Shown one piece after another: positions 7,702-16,407 of a stretch of 40,573 nucleotides of DNA. The DNA is taken from contig CAZNZN010000005.1 of assembly GCA_964577515.1 (NCBI GenBank), forward strand, positions 1 to 40,573, in the 5' to 3' direction. Both the position numbers and the translations under genes were made by a program. The notes under the pieces were generated by a model. It did not search any database. It was not told the origin of the DNA and saw nothing but the letters and a program-made list of their open reading frames with translations. The stretch is from UBA4124 sp964577515 (GTDB lineage: Bacteria; Patescibacteriota; Minisyncoccia; Phycocordibacterales; UBA9973). Positions within the stretch are counted from its first letter, which is position 1. Each line of letters begins with the position of its first letter.

Positions 7702-8229
7702 TTATGCTGCCTCTACTTCAGAAGCGTTATCTTCAGTAGTACCAGATACAAGATCTTCTGCTACTGATGGAAGTCGTTCATGATCAAGTGATTGATCATC
7801 GACAATACCGTCGTCAGGGAGTTCTTCACCGACGAGATCTTCATCGAGAATAGCAGCGTCACGCTTTGGCTCTACTTTCGGCTTTTTAAAGACAACCGTG
7901 TTCTGTGCGCTTGTCTTTACTAGTATATACCGAACGAGGTCAGCATTACCATCGAGAACCTTCTTAAGGTCTGCAAGTGCTTCTGGGGCAAGGTCAAACT
8001 TAACCCATCCAAAATACCCTTGACTGTACTTATTTTTCTTACTCCCAACGGTTTGCTCCATTGTGTATGCAAGATCAATAAATTCTGGATTTCCTTCATT
8101 GGTAACAGCACCTTCAAGAGCGATAATAGCCTGCTTAAGTGCCTCTACCTTTGCAGGAACCTCTGGTTCTGCTGTAGTAGGAACAAGGACAAATCCAAGT
8201 TCATACAAACGAGTGTTTTTTTCTGACAT
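7702..8229 (-). CDS. rpsF: 30S ribosomal protein S6 with long acidic C-terminal tail, 175 aa
   Basis: S6 pairs with S18 in the small subunit. The ferredoxin-like S6 domain spans about residues 1-100 (YELGFVLVPTT, then YTMEQTVGSKKNKYSQGYFGWVKFDL, LVRYILVKT). The last 70 or so residues are acidic and low in complexity, longer than in E. coli S6 (about 131 aa). The ATG at 8229 is chosen because GGAGGT lies 7 nt upstream; an in-frame TTG farther upstream overlaps that site and is unlikely. First gene of the rpsF-ssb-rpsR operon, preceded by a structured leader and a good promoter. Confidence 0.92.
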   Translation of the reverse strand: MSEKNTRLYELGFVLVPTTAEPEVPAKVEALKQAIIALEGAVTNEGNPEFIDLAYTMEQTVGSKKNKYSQGYFGWVKFDLAPEALADLKKVLDGNADLVRYILVKTSAQNTVVFKKPKVEPKRDAAILDEDLVGEELPDDGIVDDQSLDHERLPSVAEDLVSGTTEDNASEVEAA

Positions 8230-8236
8230 ATGTAAT

Positions 8237-8242
8237 ACCTCC
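8237..8242 (-). promoter_or_regulatory. Ribosome binding site that sets the rpsF start
   Basis: GGAGGT on the minus strand, 7 nt before the ATG at 8229. It is one of the few strong Shine-Dalgarno sequences in the window. Confidence 0.8.
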
Positions 8243-8277
8243 AATAAGGAGAAGAGGTACGTTGTTATTTATATAAA

Positions 8278-8332
8278 TAGCCCGCTTCGGACCTATGTCT
8301 CCTTTGACTATGCGAAGGAGAAACGGGGGCTA
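8278..8332 (-). promoter_or_regulatory. Candidate S6:S18-binding leader of rpsF
   Basis: In the minus-strand transcript an outer stem UAGCCC/GGGCUA (8332-8327 with 8283-8278) closes an internal loop. Above it is a 7-bp stem UCUCCUU/AAGGAGA (8321-8315 with 8304-8298) with a 10-nt loop. The 3' side of the internal loop carries CCG (8290-8288). Known rpsF leaders bind the S6:S18 complex through a CCG motif in a bulged hairpin, giving feedback control. The match is judged by eye. Confidence 0.55.
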
Positions 8333-8340
8333 TGGACCGT

Positions 8341-8369
8341 ATACTACCCCAAAAATAGTGCTCTGTAAA
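8341..8369 (-). promoter_or_regulatory. Promoter of the rpsF-ssb-rpsR operon
   Basis: The minus strand shows TTTACA (8369-8364), a 17-nt spacer and TAGTAT (8346-8341). The start would fall near 8334, just before the leader hairpin. Confidence 0.65.
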
Positions 8370-8371
8370 CC

Positions 8372-9154
8372 CTAGCAACCAAAGAGACTTCTCGTGTTAT
8401 TACGGAGGGTTTTTACTACCTCTTCCAAAGGGCGCTCTTTGATTTCAGCAATCTTTTTCACCACCTCGAGCACGTACTCTGGCTGATTGCGCTTTCCCCT
8501 ATGAGGAGCTGGTGTTGCAAACGGGGCATCAGTTTCGGGAAGTATTTTTTCAATCGGAACATGCGCAACAAGTACGGCATATTCGGGAACAAACGTAATG
8601 ACTCCTGAAAAAGAGATATAAAATCCAAGAGCAAGGAATCTATCAGCGATTTCTTTTGTTCCTGCAAAAAAGTGTGCTGTGCCGCGCATGTCTGGCCATT
8701 GGGTTTTATACAACTCAAGCATAGAAAGCGCTTCTTCGTATGCAGTCATAGTTCCCTGCTCAGGACGTATGTGAAGCATCAATGGTAGGTTATATTTATG
8801 TGCTAGTACGATCTGTTTTTGAAATAATTCTTTTTGAATTGCACTTTGTTTTCTATCTTCTTCACGATAATAATCAATTCCGCACTCTCCTATCGCAACT
8901 ACTCGCTGCGCCTGTGCTAACGCATTGAACACTGTTTCGTCATACGGTTTTTCCCATTCTGTAGGGTGCTGCCCTACGCAAGCCCAAATACTCTCATGTG
9001 TCTCTGCAAGTTGCACTGCATGGGTACTTGTTGCGCTATCGATCCCTACACAGATAGTTCCTACTCCTGCATCTTGCATTTGAGAAACAGACTTCTCTAA
9101 ATCATGCTCAAATTGATGCAGGTTGAAATGTGAATGCGTATCAATAGTATGCAT
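8372..9154 (-). CDS. tatD: TatD family metal-dependent DNase, 260 aa
   Basis: TIM-barrel hydrolase of the TatD/YcfH family, with DNase and related quality-control roles. Metal ligands are visible: D5-T-H7-S-H9 at the N-terminus, the glutamate of AIGECGIDYY, the histidine of PLMLHIR, the histidine of GTAHFFAG and the aspartate of LPETDAPF. Length is typical. The start lies 1 nt after the metG stop codon with AGGA just upstream, so metG and tatD are translationally linked; this pairing is common in bacteria. Confidence 0.93.
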   Translation of the reverse strand: MHTIDTHSHFNLHQFEHDLEKSVSQMQDAGVGTICVGIDSATSTHAVQLAETHESIWACVGQHPTEWEKPYDETVFNALAQAQRVVAIGECGIDYYREEDRKQSAIQKELFQKQIVLAHKYNLPLMLHIRPEQGTMTAYEEALSMLELYKTQWPDMRGTAHFFAGTKEIADRFLALGFYISFSGVITFVPEYAVLVAHVPIEKILPETDAPFATPAPHRGKRNQPEYVLEVVKKIAEIKERPLEEVVKTLRNNTRSLFGC

Positions 9155-9155
9155 A

Positions 9156-10613
9156 TTATCCTAGACGAGCAAAAAGAGGCGTTGATGGTTTTTTGTTATC
9201 TCGAATGTGCGCAATAATTGCATCGCTTGTTTTTGGCATAAATGGTGCAAGCGCCACTGCTATACCATAGAGATCCGCAACAAGGTCACGAATGATAGCC
9301 TTCCCCGCTTCCACATCTTCTTTAACTACAGAGAATGGTTTTGTCAGTTGTATTTTTGCATCAAGATTGCGAATATCATCCCAAATCACATCCATTGCTT
9401 TCTGAAGGTCAAAAGCATCGATTGCTTCTCGAAGTGCCGATTTGTGTTCTACAACAGGAAGTTCATCAAATTCTTCGCAATGTGTCTCGGAAAGAGTCAT
9501 GATACGAGAAGTAAGATTGCCAATACCATTAGCAAGGTGTGCTTGGTACGCTTCATTGATACTTTCCATGGTCATGTCAGAGTCTTCAAAAGAGTTCGCA
9601 TGGCGTAGAAGGTAGTAGCGTAACACATCACTTGCACGGTCTCCTGCAACACCAGCAAAAATTGCAATAACATCAAAAGGACTTATGACGTTGCCTAGAG
9701 ACTTAGACATTTTTTGTCCACCAGAATTAATGAAGCCATTGACGATAACATGGGTTGTTGTTGGGAGCCCTGCTGCCAGCAACATTGCTTGCCACATCAT
9801 TGATTGTTGGCGAAGATTGTCCTTACCACAGTACTGCACCGGGGTACCGTTTTTCCAAAAAGTTTCAAACTGCGCCATGTTTTCAGGCCACCCAAGTGTT
9901 GAAATATAGTTAGTAAGTGCGTCAAACCAAACGTACATGACGTGATCAGCATCATCTGGCACTGCTACCCCCCACGACATCTTTGATTTTAAACGAGAGA
10001 TAGAAAAATCTTCCAACCCTCTAGAGAGAAAGGCTTTTGCCTCATTGAAACGAAAACTGGGTATTACAAGTCTAGGATTTTCTTGGTAGAGTTTTTCAAG
10101 CAGTGGAGCGCATTTTGAAAAGGCAAAAAAATAGTTCTCTTCGTCAATAAGTTCAATATCTTTGTTTGGGTGAATAGAACAACGACCATCAACTAGTTCT
10201 GAATCTGTCTTTTCGAGTTCGCACCCAACACAGTATTTTGTCTGATATGCTTTTTTATAGATAAAACCATTGTCACGCACCCGACGCCAGAGTTCTTGGG
10301 CGGCTGATTCATGGTGTGGTTCAGTAGTACGGATAAAGTGCACTGTCTCAGTTATACCGAGAAGCGGGATGAGATTTCTAAATTTCTCAGCATATTCACT
10401 AACATACACAAGCACATCTTTCCCTGACTTTTCTGCGTCACGCAAAAGCTTTTGCCCGTGCTCATCAGTTCCAGTATTGAAAAATACGTCGTACCCATCA
10501 AGTATCTTTGCCCGAGCGATGGCGTCAGCACGGATAATCTCCATAGCGAAACCAACGTGAGGATCACTATTCACATATGGCAATGTGGTTGTAATATAAA
10601 ACGGTTTTTGCAT
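9156..10613 (-). CDS. metG: Methionyl-tRNA synthetase, 485 aa
   Basis: Class I synthetase that charges tRNA-Met. The HIGH-type signature reads PHVGF at residues 18-22. The zinc knuckle region carries CVGCEL and a later cysteine (GRCSIH), a one-knuckle arrangement. KMSKS is intact at 301-305 (QKMSKSLGN). The anticodon-binding helical domain forms the C-terminus. The C-terminal EMAP-like dimerisation domain of longer MetG proteins is absent. It starts 5 nt after the upstream permease gene, so permease, metG and tatD form one operon. Confidence 0.96.
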   Translation of the reverse strand: MQKPFYITTTLPYVNSDPHVGFAMEIIRADAIARAKILDGYDVFFNTGTDEHGQKLLRDAEKSGKDVLVYVSEYAEKFRNLIPLLGITETVHFIRTTEPHHESAAQELWRRVRDNGFIYKKAYQTKYCVGCELEKTDSELVDGRCSIHPNKDIELIDEENYFFAFSKCAPLLEKLYQENPRLVIPSFRFNEAKAFLSRGLEDFSISRLKSKMSWGVAVPDDADHVMYVWFDALTNYISTLGWPENMAQFETFWKNGTPVQYCGKDNLRQQSMMWQAMLLAAGLPTTTHVIVNGFINSGGQKMSKSLGNVISPFDVIAIFAGVAGDRASDVLRYYLLRHANSFEDSDMTMESINEAYQAHLANGIGNLTSRIMTLSETHCEEFDELPVVEHKSALREAIDAFDLQKAMDVIWDDIRNLDAKIQLTKPFSVVKEDVEAGKAIIRDLVADLYGIAVALAPFMPKTSDAIIAHIRDNKKPSTPLFARLG

Positions 10614-10618
10614 ACAAT

Positions 10619-11671
10619 TTAGTTTTCAGTTACGGTAATATATTTGCTTTTCTCTACATCACTAAGATATTCGAGCACGAGCACTACTACCGGCATGGCA
10701 AGTAGTGCTCCCCAAAACCCAGCGAGGGTAATACCTATCAAGAACGCAACCATCACAATAAGTGGCGGAATGCCGACGACGCGCTTAACAATAGCTGGTC
10801 CTATCACGTAGTTTTCAAGTTGCTGCACAATAATATAGAGCACTAGCACCTTGAAACCAAGCAAAAGCCCTCCGTCAATAACAGCAAAAAGCACTGCGGG
10901 AATAGCTGCAAATGTAAGACCAAAAGGAATGAGCTCCGCAATACCACTGATGATTGCAATCAAGAATGAGTACTGCACACCAAGAAGCATGAGAGAAACG
11001 AACATAAGGGCGGCTATAATAGCACCAAGGAGTAATTGTCCCTGAAACCACAACCCTATCTTGCGTTGTGTTCGAGCCCAAAGATCAATCACATACTTCT
11101 CGTGTTTAACAGGAGTAACGATACGTAAAAATGTAACAATTCCCCGTTCTTGTATCGAAAGATAAAAAGACATCACCAAGACCAATATAAGGTTAACAAG
11201 CCCCCCAAACGTTCCTCCTACAATCGCAGTGAACCCTTCTGAGAAACTAGAAGCGATTGATTTAATACTTGAGATAAGTTCCCCAGCAGAACCGGATCCC
11301 GAAAGCTTACTGACAAACTGCGTCGCTCCTTCGATTGACTGAGAATCAAGTGTCGGTGTTGACGGAAGGTATTGAGATATAAGCGACAACACTCCAGAAA
11401 GTTCCCTAAAGATAATAGGAACAAATGCATAGAAGATAGCAAAAATAACTGCAACAACGATGCTAAATATAATAGGAACTGACAACGACCGTTTGATATT
11501 GAAACGAGCAAGACCGCGAACCCCTGACTCAACAAAAGAAGCAATAACGATTGCAGCAAGAATTAGGATAATGATGTCTCTTAAAAGAAACACCCCGTAC
11601 CCTGCGACAATCAAAAGGAGTCCTCGAACAAGAGTATCTGTACTTATGCGAATAGTTCGTTTTCCTTCCAT
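10619..11671 (-). CDS. AI-2E family transporter (PerM-like permease), about 350 aa
   Basis: Integral membrane protein with about seven to eight hydrophobic helices. Features of the family are the paired N-terminal helices (LLLIVAGYGVFLLRDIIILILAAIVIASF), a soluble segment (about 95-145), and the C-terminal block with GIAELIPFGLTFAAIPAV and a family-like VGIPPLIVMVAFLIG...GFWGALLAMPVVVLV. Members move autoinducer-2 or ions; the substrate here is unknown. The ATG at 11671 (MEGKRTIRI) is preferred over an upstream in-frame methionine at 11743 because the predicted promoter lies between the two. First gene of the operon with metG and tatD. Confidence 0.85.
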   Translation of the reverse strand: MEGKRTIRISTDTLVRGLLLIVAGYGVFLLRDIIILILAAIVIASFVESGVRGLARFNIKRSLSVPIIFSIVVAVIFAIFYAFVPIIFRELSGVLSLISQYLPSTPTLDSQSIEGATQFVSKLSGSGSAGELISSIKSIASSFSEGFTAIVGGTFGGLVNLILVLVMSFYLSIQERGIVTFLRIVTPVKHEKYVIDLWARTQRKIGLWFQGQLLLGAIIAALMFVSLMLLGVQYSFLIAIISGIAELIPFGLTFAAIPAVLFAVIDGGLLLGFKVLVLYIIVQQLENYVIGPAIVKRVVGIPPLIVMVAFLIGITLAGFWGALLAMPVVVLVLEYLSDVEKSKYITVTEN

Positions 11672-11706
11672 ACCCGTATGGTAGCATTTTCTATAAAGGG
11701 TTGACA

Positions 11707-11735
11707 AATATAGCCAATATGAGGTACACCGTAAA
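11707..11735 (-). promoter_or_regulatory. Promoter of the permease-metG-tatD operon
   Basis: The minus strand has TTTACG (11735-11730), a 17-nt spacer and TATATT (11712-11707), about 35 nt upstream of the preferred ATG. On the opposite strand TTGACA at 11701-11706 could be a -35 box, but no good -10 follows. Confidence 0.5.
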
Positions 11736-11754
11736 CGAAACAAAATAGTTATTT

Positions 11755-11856
11755 ATGCTCATCACTGGAATAATACTCATCACCATATGGGGGCTCCCCA
11801 TTGCGGCTACCCTTTTCATAGGAATAAGGGATAAAAGAAAAATGCGCTATATATAG
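11755..11856 (+). CDS. Possible 33-aa single-pass membrane microprotein
   Basis: An ATG at 11755 opens a 33-codon frame with one continuous hydrophobic stretch (LITGIILITIWGLPIAATLFIGI) followed by a strongly basic tail (RDKRKMRYI). This fits the positive-inside rule for a small membrane protein. A consensus-like TTGACA lies 49 nt upstream, and a terminator hairpin overlaps the stop codon. There is no Shine-Dalgarno sequence and no recognised family. It may be chance; the amphipathic layout is the main support. Confidence 0.35.
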   Translation: MLITGIILITIWGLPIAATLFIGIRDKRKMRYI

Positions 11857-11864
11857 CGCATTTT
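11839..11864. terminator. Terminator downstream of glyS
   Basis: A 26-nt perfect palindrome (AAAATGCGC at one end, GCGCATTTT at the other, TATA centre) has T-rich flanks on the plus side and an A/T arm on the minus side. It follows the glyS stop by about 5 nt and ends the ileS-to-glyS operon; it could also serve the plus-strand microORF. Confidence 0.8.
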
Positions 11865-11868
11865 ATTT

Positions 11869-13275
11869 TTATATACCTTTTGAACGAAGATACTGCCCGA
11901 TGGCACTGATTGCTATTCGCTCTTGTTCTCCTGTGTCACGATCACGAACTGTCACAGTATCTTTATGTTCTGGGTTTTCTCCGAACGTATCAAAATCAAC
12001 AACTATGCAAAACGGTGTTCCTATCTCATCTTGCCGTCGGTAACGCTTCCCTATGTTGCCGTTGTCATCAAATTCGCACATAAAATCTCCTCGAAGCATT
12101 TGATACACCTCTTTTGCTTTTGCAACAAGCTCCGGCTTGTTCTTAAGTAGTGGGAATATGGCGCATTTAATAGGTGCGAGCTTCGGGTGTAGAGCGAGAT
12201 AAAGACGCTTCGCATCACCTTCACCATCTTCTCGATATGCATTATCAAGAAACATGAGAAACTGTCGAGCGAGACCTGCAGAAGTTTCAACAATGTGCGG
12301 AATAAAACGCTCTTTCGTTTCCTCATCAAAATAAGAGAGGTCAACCCCAGAAAACTTACTGTGCTGTGAGAGATCCCAATCTCCTCGGGCATGCACCCCT
12401 TCTACCTCTTTGAAACCGTCAAGACTAGTAAAGTTATATTCTATGTCGTACGCATCGCTCGCGTAGTGAGCAAGTTTTTCATGTTTGTGCCAATTGAGTT
12501 TTTCTTTTGGAATACCGAGATCAATATACCACTGCATGCGCGCTTGATGCCACATTTCAAAATGCGCTTCAGTTTCTTCTTTTTTGTGAAAATACTGCAT
12601 CTCCATTTGTTCAAACTCTCTTGTGCGAAAGATAAATTGTCGCGCAGCGATTTCGTTACGGAACGCTTTCCCTACCTGCGCAATACCAAAAGGAAGTTTT
12701 GGGTGTAATGCGTCGAGTGTTTGCTTGTAGTCAAGATAAATACCTCCACATGTCTCAGGGCGAAGGTAGGTGACGTTTTCCTCTGACAATGTATCAACAG
12801 GAGAACCGAGATTTGACTTCACCATCATTGAGAAAACGCGCGCTTCAGTAAGGGTTGCCTTTGCACAGTTTGGGCATACTAATTTTTTTTGTTCTCGGAG
12901 AGTATCTAGTTGTTCATTGATAAACTCAATCGTTGCTTTATCTGCAGCAATACCAAAGTCTTCGAGAATATGATCAGCACGAAATCGCGCCTTGCAGTTT
13001 TTACAATCTACCTGTGGATCATTGAACCCGTCAACGTGCCCAGAAGCTTTCCAGGTAGTCGGATGCATAAAAATAGCACTATCAAGACCAAGAACATCGT
13101 CTCGCATTTGGATCATCGCACGGAGCCACTGCATGCGAATATTATCCTTAAGGAGAAGCCCATAGTGCCCGTAGTCATAAATACCGGCCATCCCCCCATA
13201 AATTTCGGATGAAGGAAAAACGAAGCCGCGACGCTTGCAAAGATTGATGAGTTGTTCCATTGATGGGGTGGTCAT
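11869..13275 (-). CDS. glyS: Glycyl-tRNA synthetase, single-chain dimeric type, 468 aa
   Basis: Class II synthetase of the alpha2 type (as in Thermus, Gram-positives and archaea), not the alpha/beta E. coli type. Visible features are the N-terminal KRRGFVFPSSEIYGGMAGIYDYG, the motif 2 region with YLRPETCGGIY and FRNEI, a metal-binding type insertion (CKNCKARF, CPNC) and the motif 3 block ETSAGLARQFLMFLDNAY. The anticodon-binding domain is C-terminal (LAPIKCAIFPLLK). It starts 10 nt after the upstream membrane protein gene and is the last gene of the T-box-controlled operon. Confidence 0.96.
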   Translation of the reverse strand: MTTPSMEQLINLCKRRGFVFPSSEIYGGMAGIYDYGHYGLLLKDNIRMQWLRAMIQMRDDVLGLDSAIFMHPTTWKASGHVDGFNDPQVDCKNCKARFRADHILEDFGIAADKATIEFINEQLDTLREQKKLVCPNCAKATLTEARVFSMMVKSNLGSPVDTLSEENVTYLRPETCGGIYLDYKQTLDALHPKLPFGIAQVGKAFRNEIAARQFIFRTREFEQMEMQYFHKKEETEAHFEMWHQARMQWYIDLGIPKEKLNWHKHEKLAHYASDAYDIEYNFTSLDGFKEVEGVHARGDWDLSQHSKFSGVDLSYFDEETKERFIPHIVETSAGLARQFLMFLDNAYREDGEGDAKRLYLALHPKLAPIKCAIFPLLKNKPELVAKAKEVYQMLRGDFMCEFDDNGNIGKRYRRQDEIGTPFCIVVDFDTFGENPEHKDTVTVRDRDTGEQERIAISAIGQYLRSKGI

Positions 13276-13285
13276 AAAAGTAGCC

Positions 13286-15172
13286 TTATGGTATCACTTT
13301 TTCCTTTCCTGGGGAATAGAGAGGGTCTGTTGCTAGTTTTGTTGTTACCACGTTTCGAGACGTTGTCACAGGGACATTTGCTATTGAATCAGTCGCCTGC
13401 ACGACAGTCTCCCCTAGAAGTGTCAGTTCCATTCCTACCTGGTTTTTGACGGGTTTTGCTTTTACCTGGAAAGAAACTGTTTTTACTTGAGGAATCGCTG
13501 TAGCCTTTGGCATTCCTCCAATAGTCCAAGAGATACTGCGTGTTTCAGGATTGAAGGTTACCGGTTCCGATTGTGGGACAACAACCCCTGCCCATGTCAC
13601 CCCTACAGGGAGTGTCGCTGTAGCAGTTGCTTTTATAAGAGGATTCTCTGCAGGACGCATTGTCCAAACAATGGTATACGTTGTTTCCTTATCAACTTTT
13701 GGAGGAAATGGCCCAGTGTTTTTAATAACTCCAGTAGAATACAGCCCCTGAGAAGCGAACTGCAGTTTTGAAGCAAATCGAATAGTTTTTTGATCTATGT
13801 TTGCAATCACTTCTTCCCTATCATCTCTATCAGGAAGTAGTCCTCGAATAGAAAGTGCCAATGCAACCTCCTTCACTGCTTCTGAGGAGTTTTTGAGAGA
13901 AAACGCAAAAGGGAGTCTCCCTTTGTCTCCTGGAGCAAGTGTCGCAAGCGCAGTGTCAGATTCTGCGTTCCATGTGATAGAACGAGTAAGGCTATCATAC
14001 ACACCACCACGGGCATCAATGGTATCAGGATCAATATCTTCGGAAAGAAGATCAAGGGTAAACTGTGGAGCGGTGACAGAAAGTGGCGTGTTGTTTTCCC
14101 AAACAACTTCACCATTTATAGACGATCCGTTTGAAAGAGCGACGATATCAGTACTTTCTCCCCCGACTTCAATAAAAGCATTAAGAAATGGCTGTGCAAT
14201 CACAACACTGTGAAGCAGTGAGTTATATGCAACAGCGATACGGGCGTCTGTTTCACTTGTGCGCTGACCTACATATACGCGAAAAGTTTTTTCGTCTTGC
14301 TCTTCCCCTGCAAGACGTCCTTTAATACTAATAACCCGCTCGGTCCCTTGTACCATGTCTCTAAGGTCCCAAGTATTTGTACCAACACTTGGTGGAATCG
14401 ACGCCCCAAGAAACGTGAATCCGTTTGGATATTCAATACGAGCAACAGTGTTTTCAAGAACAGTATCTCCAGTAAACGTTGTACGGACTGTAATGGTAAA
14501 TGGCTGACCTGAAGCTGAAGCAGTAGGAGCATCGACGGTAAGCGATACAGGAGAGGTGCTAATCATTACTGATACCTGCTTCTCTTTTACAAAAGTTGCG
14601 TTTGCACCTGAGAGTTTGTATTCCAGTGTTGCAGTAACATCGCGGCTTGACCCTTGTTCACCGTACAAAACAATAGAAAAAGCTTCGGTCTTTGTTTTTC
14701 CAGAAGGAATAGTCCCAAGCTCTTTTTTGATTCGCTCTATTTCTCCAGGAAGCGTCCCTGCACCACGAGGGTATGAAAGTGTGATAGTGGCGTCAACGAG
14801 ATCGTCTGCATTTTTGTTTGAAATATCTACCTGTATAGGAAGCGCTTCCCCTCCTCCAACAAAGGAGTTCCCTAAGACAGAAAGTTCAACATTTTTACTT
14901 GAGAGTGTAATAGCTCCTCGGTAAATAGAGAATGCAGCGACAGCTATTCCTATAAGAAAAAAAATAAATGATGCAATAAAAAGCCTCTTATATGGAGATA
15001 CTCGCGTTTTTCTAATTGTTTTATCTTCAGGGAGGACCTTCTCACCCCAAGAAGAGTCAACGTCAGTTTTAAGTGGACGAAGAATCCCAAACTTACGCTG
15101 CGGCACAGCATCAGGATCACGTGCGTATAAACGTTTTTCAAGCTCGGCTATATGATCGATTTGATCAGACAT
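13286..15172 (-). CDS. Single-pass protein with large extracellular beta-sandwich region, 628 aa
   Basis: A cytoplasmic N-terminus of about 60 residues is followed by one membrane helix (about 64-84, FIASFIFFLIGIAVAAFSIY). About 540 residues of beta-rich sequence follow, with repeats resembling DUF11/CARDB-type Ig-like domains (LPIQVDISNKNADDLVDATITLSYP, FTITVRTTFTGDTVLENTVARIEYPNGF, YTIVWTMRPAENPLIKATATATLPVGVTWAG). No catalytic motif is seen. It is probably a surface or envelope scaffold protein. Its place between recO and glyS is by operon; a functional link is not evident. Confidence 0.65.
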   Translation of the reverse strand: MSDQIDHIAELEKRLYARDPDAVPQRKFGILRPLKTDVDSSWGEKVLPEDKTIRKTRVSPYKRLFIASFIFFLIGIAVAAFSIYRGAITLSSKNVELSVLGNSFVGGGEALPIQVDISNKNADDLVDATITLSYPRGAGTLPGEIERIKKELGTIPSGKTKTEAFSIVLYGEQGSSRDVTATLEYKLSGANATFVKEKQVSVMISTSPVSLTVDAPTASASGQPFTITVRTTFTGDTVLENTVARIEYPNGFTFLGASIPPSVGTNTWDLRDMVQGTERVISIKGRLAGEEQDEKTFRVYVGQRTSETDARIAVAYNSLLHSVVIAQPFLNAFIEVGGESTDIVALSNGSSINGEVVWENNTPLSVTAPQFTLDLLSEDIDPDTIDARGGVYDSLTRSITWNAESDTALATLAPGDKGRLPFAFSLKNSSEAVKEVALALSIRGLLPDRDDREEVIANIDQKTIRFASKLQFASQGLYSTGVIKNTGPFPPKVDKETTYTIVWTMRPAENPLIKATATATLPVGVTWAGVVVPQSEPVTFNPETRSISWTIGGMPKATAIPQVKTVSFQVKAKPVKNQVGMELTLLGETVVQATDSIANVPVTTSRNVVTTKLATDPLYSPGKEKVIP

Positions 15173-15201
15173 ATAGGTATAGTATAGCAGTAAATTGACA
15201 C

Positions 15202-15771
15202 CTAGAGATGTGATTGTTGCAACGCAGTAGTGACGGTGGTGATGATCTGCTGTGTTGTTTCTTTAGAAGCATCAAGAGACACAAGTGGCACAGTAAAAAG
15301 CGGCATTAGTGGTGCGGTAACCTCAACATACCCCAAGAACACCACTATCTTCCAGAGAACCACTGCGTCAAAGAGTTTTTGTTGTACATGAACAGTACCC
15401 GCTGACTGTAGTATTTCTACTAAATGTTCAAAAAGGTCTTCATGTGTTCCCTCTTCAACACACAGCCGTTCTACAAGCCCCAACGCTCTGATATAGGTAC
15501 GAGCACTTGTTGCGTCATACGCGGAAGCAAAAGGGTTTTGGATGGCCTCAGCACTTACAAGACGCCAAACATCACGTCCTTTCACGAGGTCTACAGCAAT
15601 GAGTGTATAGTCAACAAGATGAGAACGGAGTTTTGCAGTCGGCTTCCGTACCCCTTGAACCGTTGCAACAACAAGTCCAAACTCTTTAGTAAAAAGCCAC
15701 ACACGACGATTTGCCTCCCCGCTTTCAAGCTGTCTGAGAATAAATGCGTCTGTGTGATGGATTGTATGCAT
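15202..15771 (-). CDS. recO: DNA repair protein RecO, short form, 189 aa
   Basis: RecO loads RecA onto SSB-coated DNA. The N-terminal OB fold is clear (HHTDAFILRQLESGEANRRVWLFTKEFGLVVATVQGVRKPTAKLRSHL). A shortened helical domain follows. The zinc-binding cysteines found in many RecO proteins are absent, and the chain is about 50 residues shorter than E. coli RecO. It starts 2 nt after the HAD gene stop codon. SSB and RecA, its partners, are encoded elsewhere in the window. Confidence 0.82.
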   Translation of the reverse strand: MHTIHHTDAFILRQLESGEANRRVWLFTKEFGLVVATVQGVRKPTAKLRSHLVDYTLIAVDLVKGRDVWRLVSAEAIQNPFASAYDATSARTYIRALGLVERLCVEEGTHEDLFEHLVEILQSAGTVHVQQKLFDAVVLWKIVVFLGYVEVTAPLMPLFTVPLVSLDASKETTQQIITTVTTALQQSHL

Positions 15772-15773
15772 GG

Positions 15774-16379
15774 TTACTTTAAAAGAGTATGTATTGCCTC
15801 TTCAAGAAAGCTTGGGCTGTCTACAATAATTTCAGGAGTCCCCTTCTCTAAAACCTCTCTGCTATGAAGCCCCCAAAGGACTCCTACAGTTTTTACACCG
15901 GCTTCACGACTTTCTAAAAGATCTCCGAGGGTATCTGTAATAAAAACAGCATCTTTATTTTCTAGCTGATTTTTCTCTAATAACCCCGAAATTTTAACTG
16001 TTTTATTTCTATGAGTTTGACCACCAAGTATATCCTCAAAGTGGTGTTCTATGCCTTCTTTTTCTAGAATTTTTTTTATTGTTATTTCATTTCCTGAAGA
16101 AACAATAGTGTACAAATACTTATTGCTATTACTTTTCACAAAAGAAATGATCTCTTTCGGAATTTTCATTTCTAACAGACTGGTGCTATATGCTTCTAAA
16201 CTCTCTTCTGAATACACCAACTTCTTCTGCTCAAAAGCGTCAATATAGTTACCATACGACATTGCTTCGTATTCTGATCTTGTAATAGTTGGGTTGTTTT
16301 CTTGTGTTATATCAAACCATAAATCCAAGCTTTGAACCAAAACTCCATCAAAATCAAATATAACTAGTTTTTTCCTCAT
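15774..16379 (-). CDS. HAD-superfamily phosphatase, 201 aa
   Basis: All four HAD motifs are visible: motif I DFDGV near residue 9, motif II SSG near 94, motif III lysine (HRNKTVK region) and motif IV ITDTLGD. A helical cap lies between motifs I and II (about 20-75), as in the beta-phosphoglucomutase/PGP-like subgroup. Substrate is unknown. It lies 28 nt after ileS and 2 nt before recO, in the T-box operon. Confidence 0.8.
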   Translation of the reverse strand: MRKKLVIFDFDGVLVQSLDLWFDITQENNPTITRSEYEAMSYGNYIDAFEQKKLVYSEESLEAYSTSLLEMKIPKEIISFVKSNSNKYLYTIVSSGNEITIKKILEKEGIEHHFEDILGGQTHRNKTVKISGLLEKNQLENKDAVFITDTLGDLLESREAGVKTVGVLWGLHSREVLEKGTPEIIVDSPSFLEEAIHTLLK

Positions 16380-16407
16380 ATCTATAGTCGTAAAGTTATT
16401 TTTTTGA

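Noticed and set aside
8230..8244. Upstream TTG start for rpsF
   Set aside because: It overlaps the Shine-Dalgarno sequence that serves the ATG at 8229.
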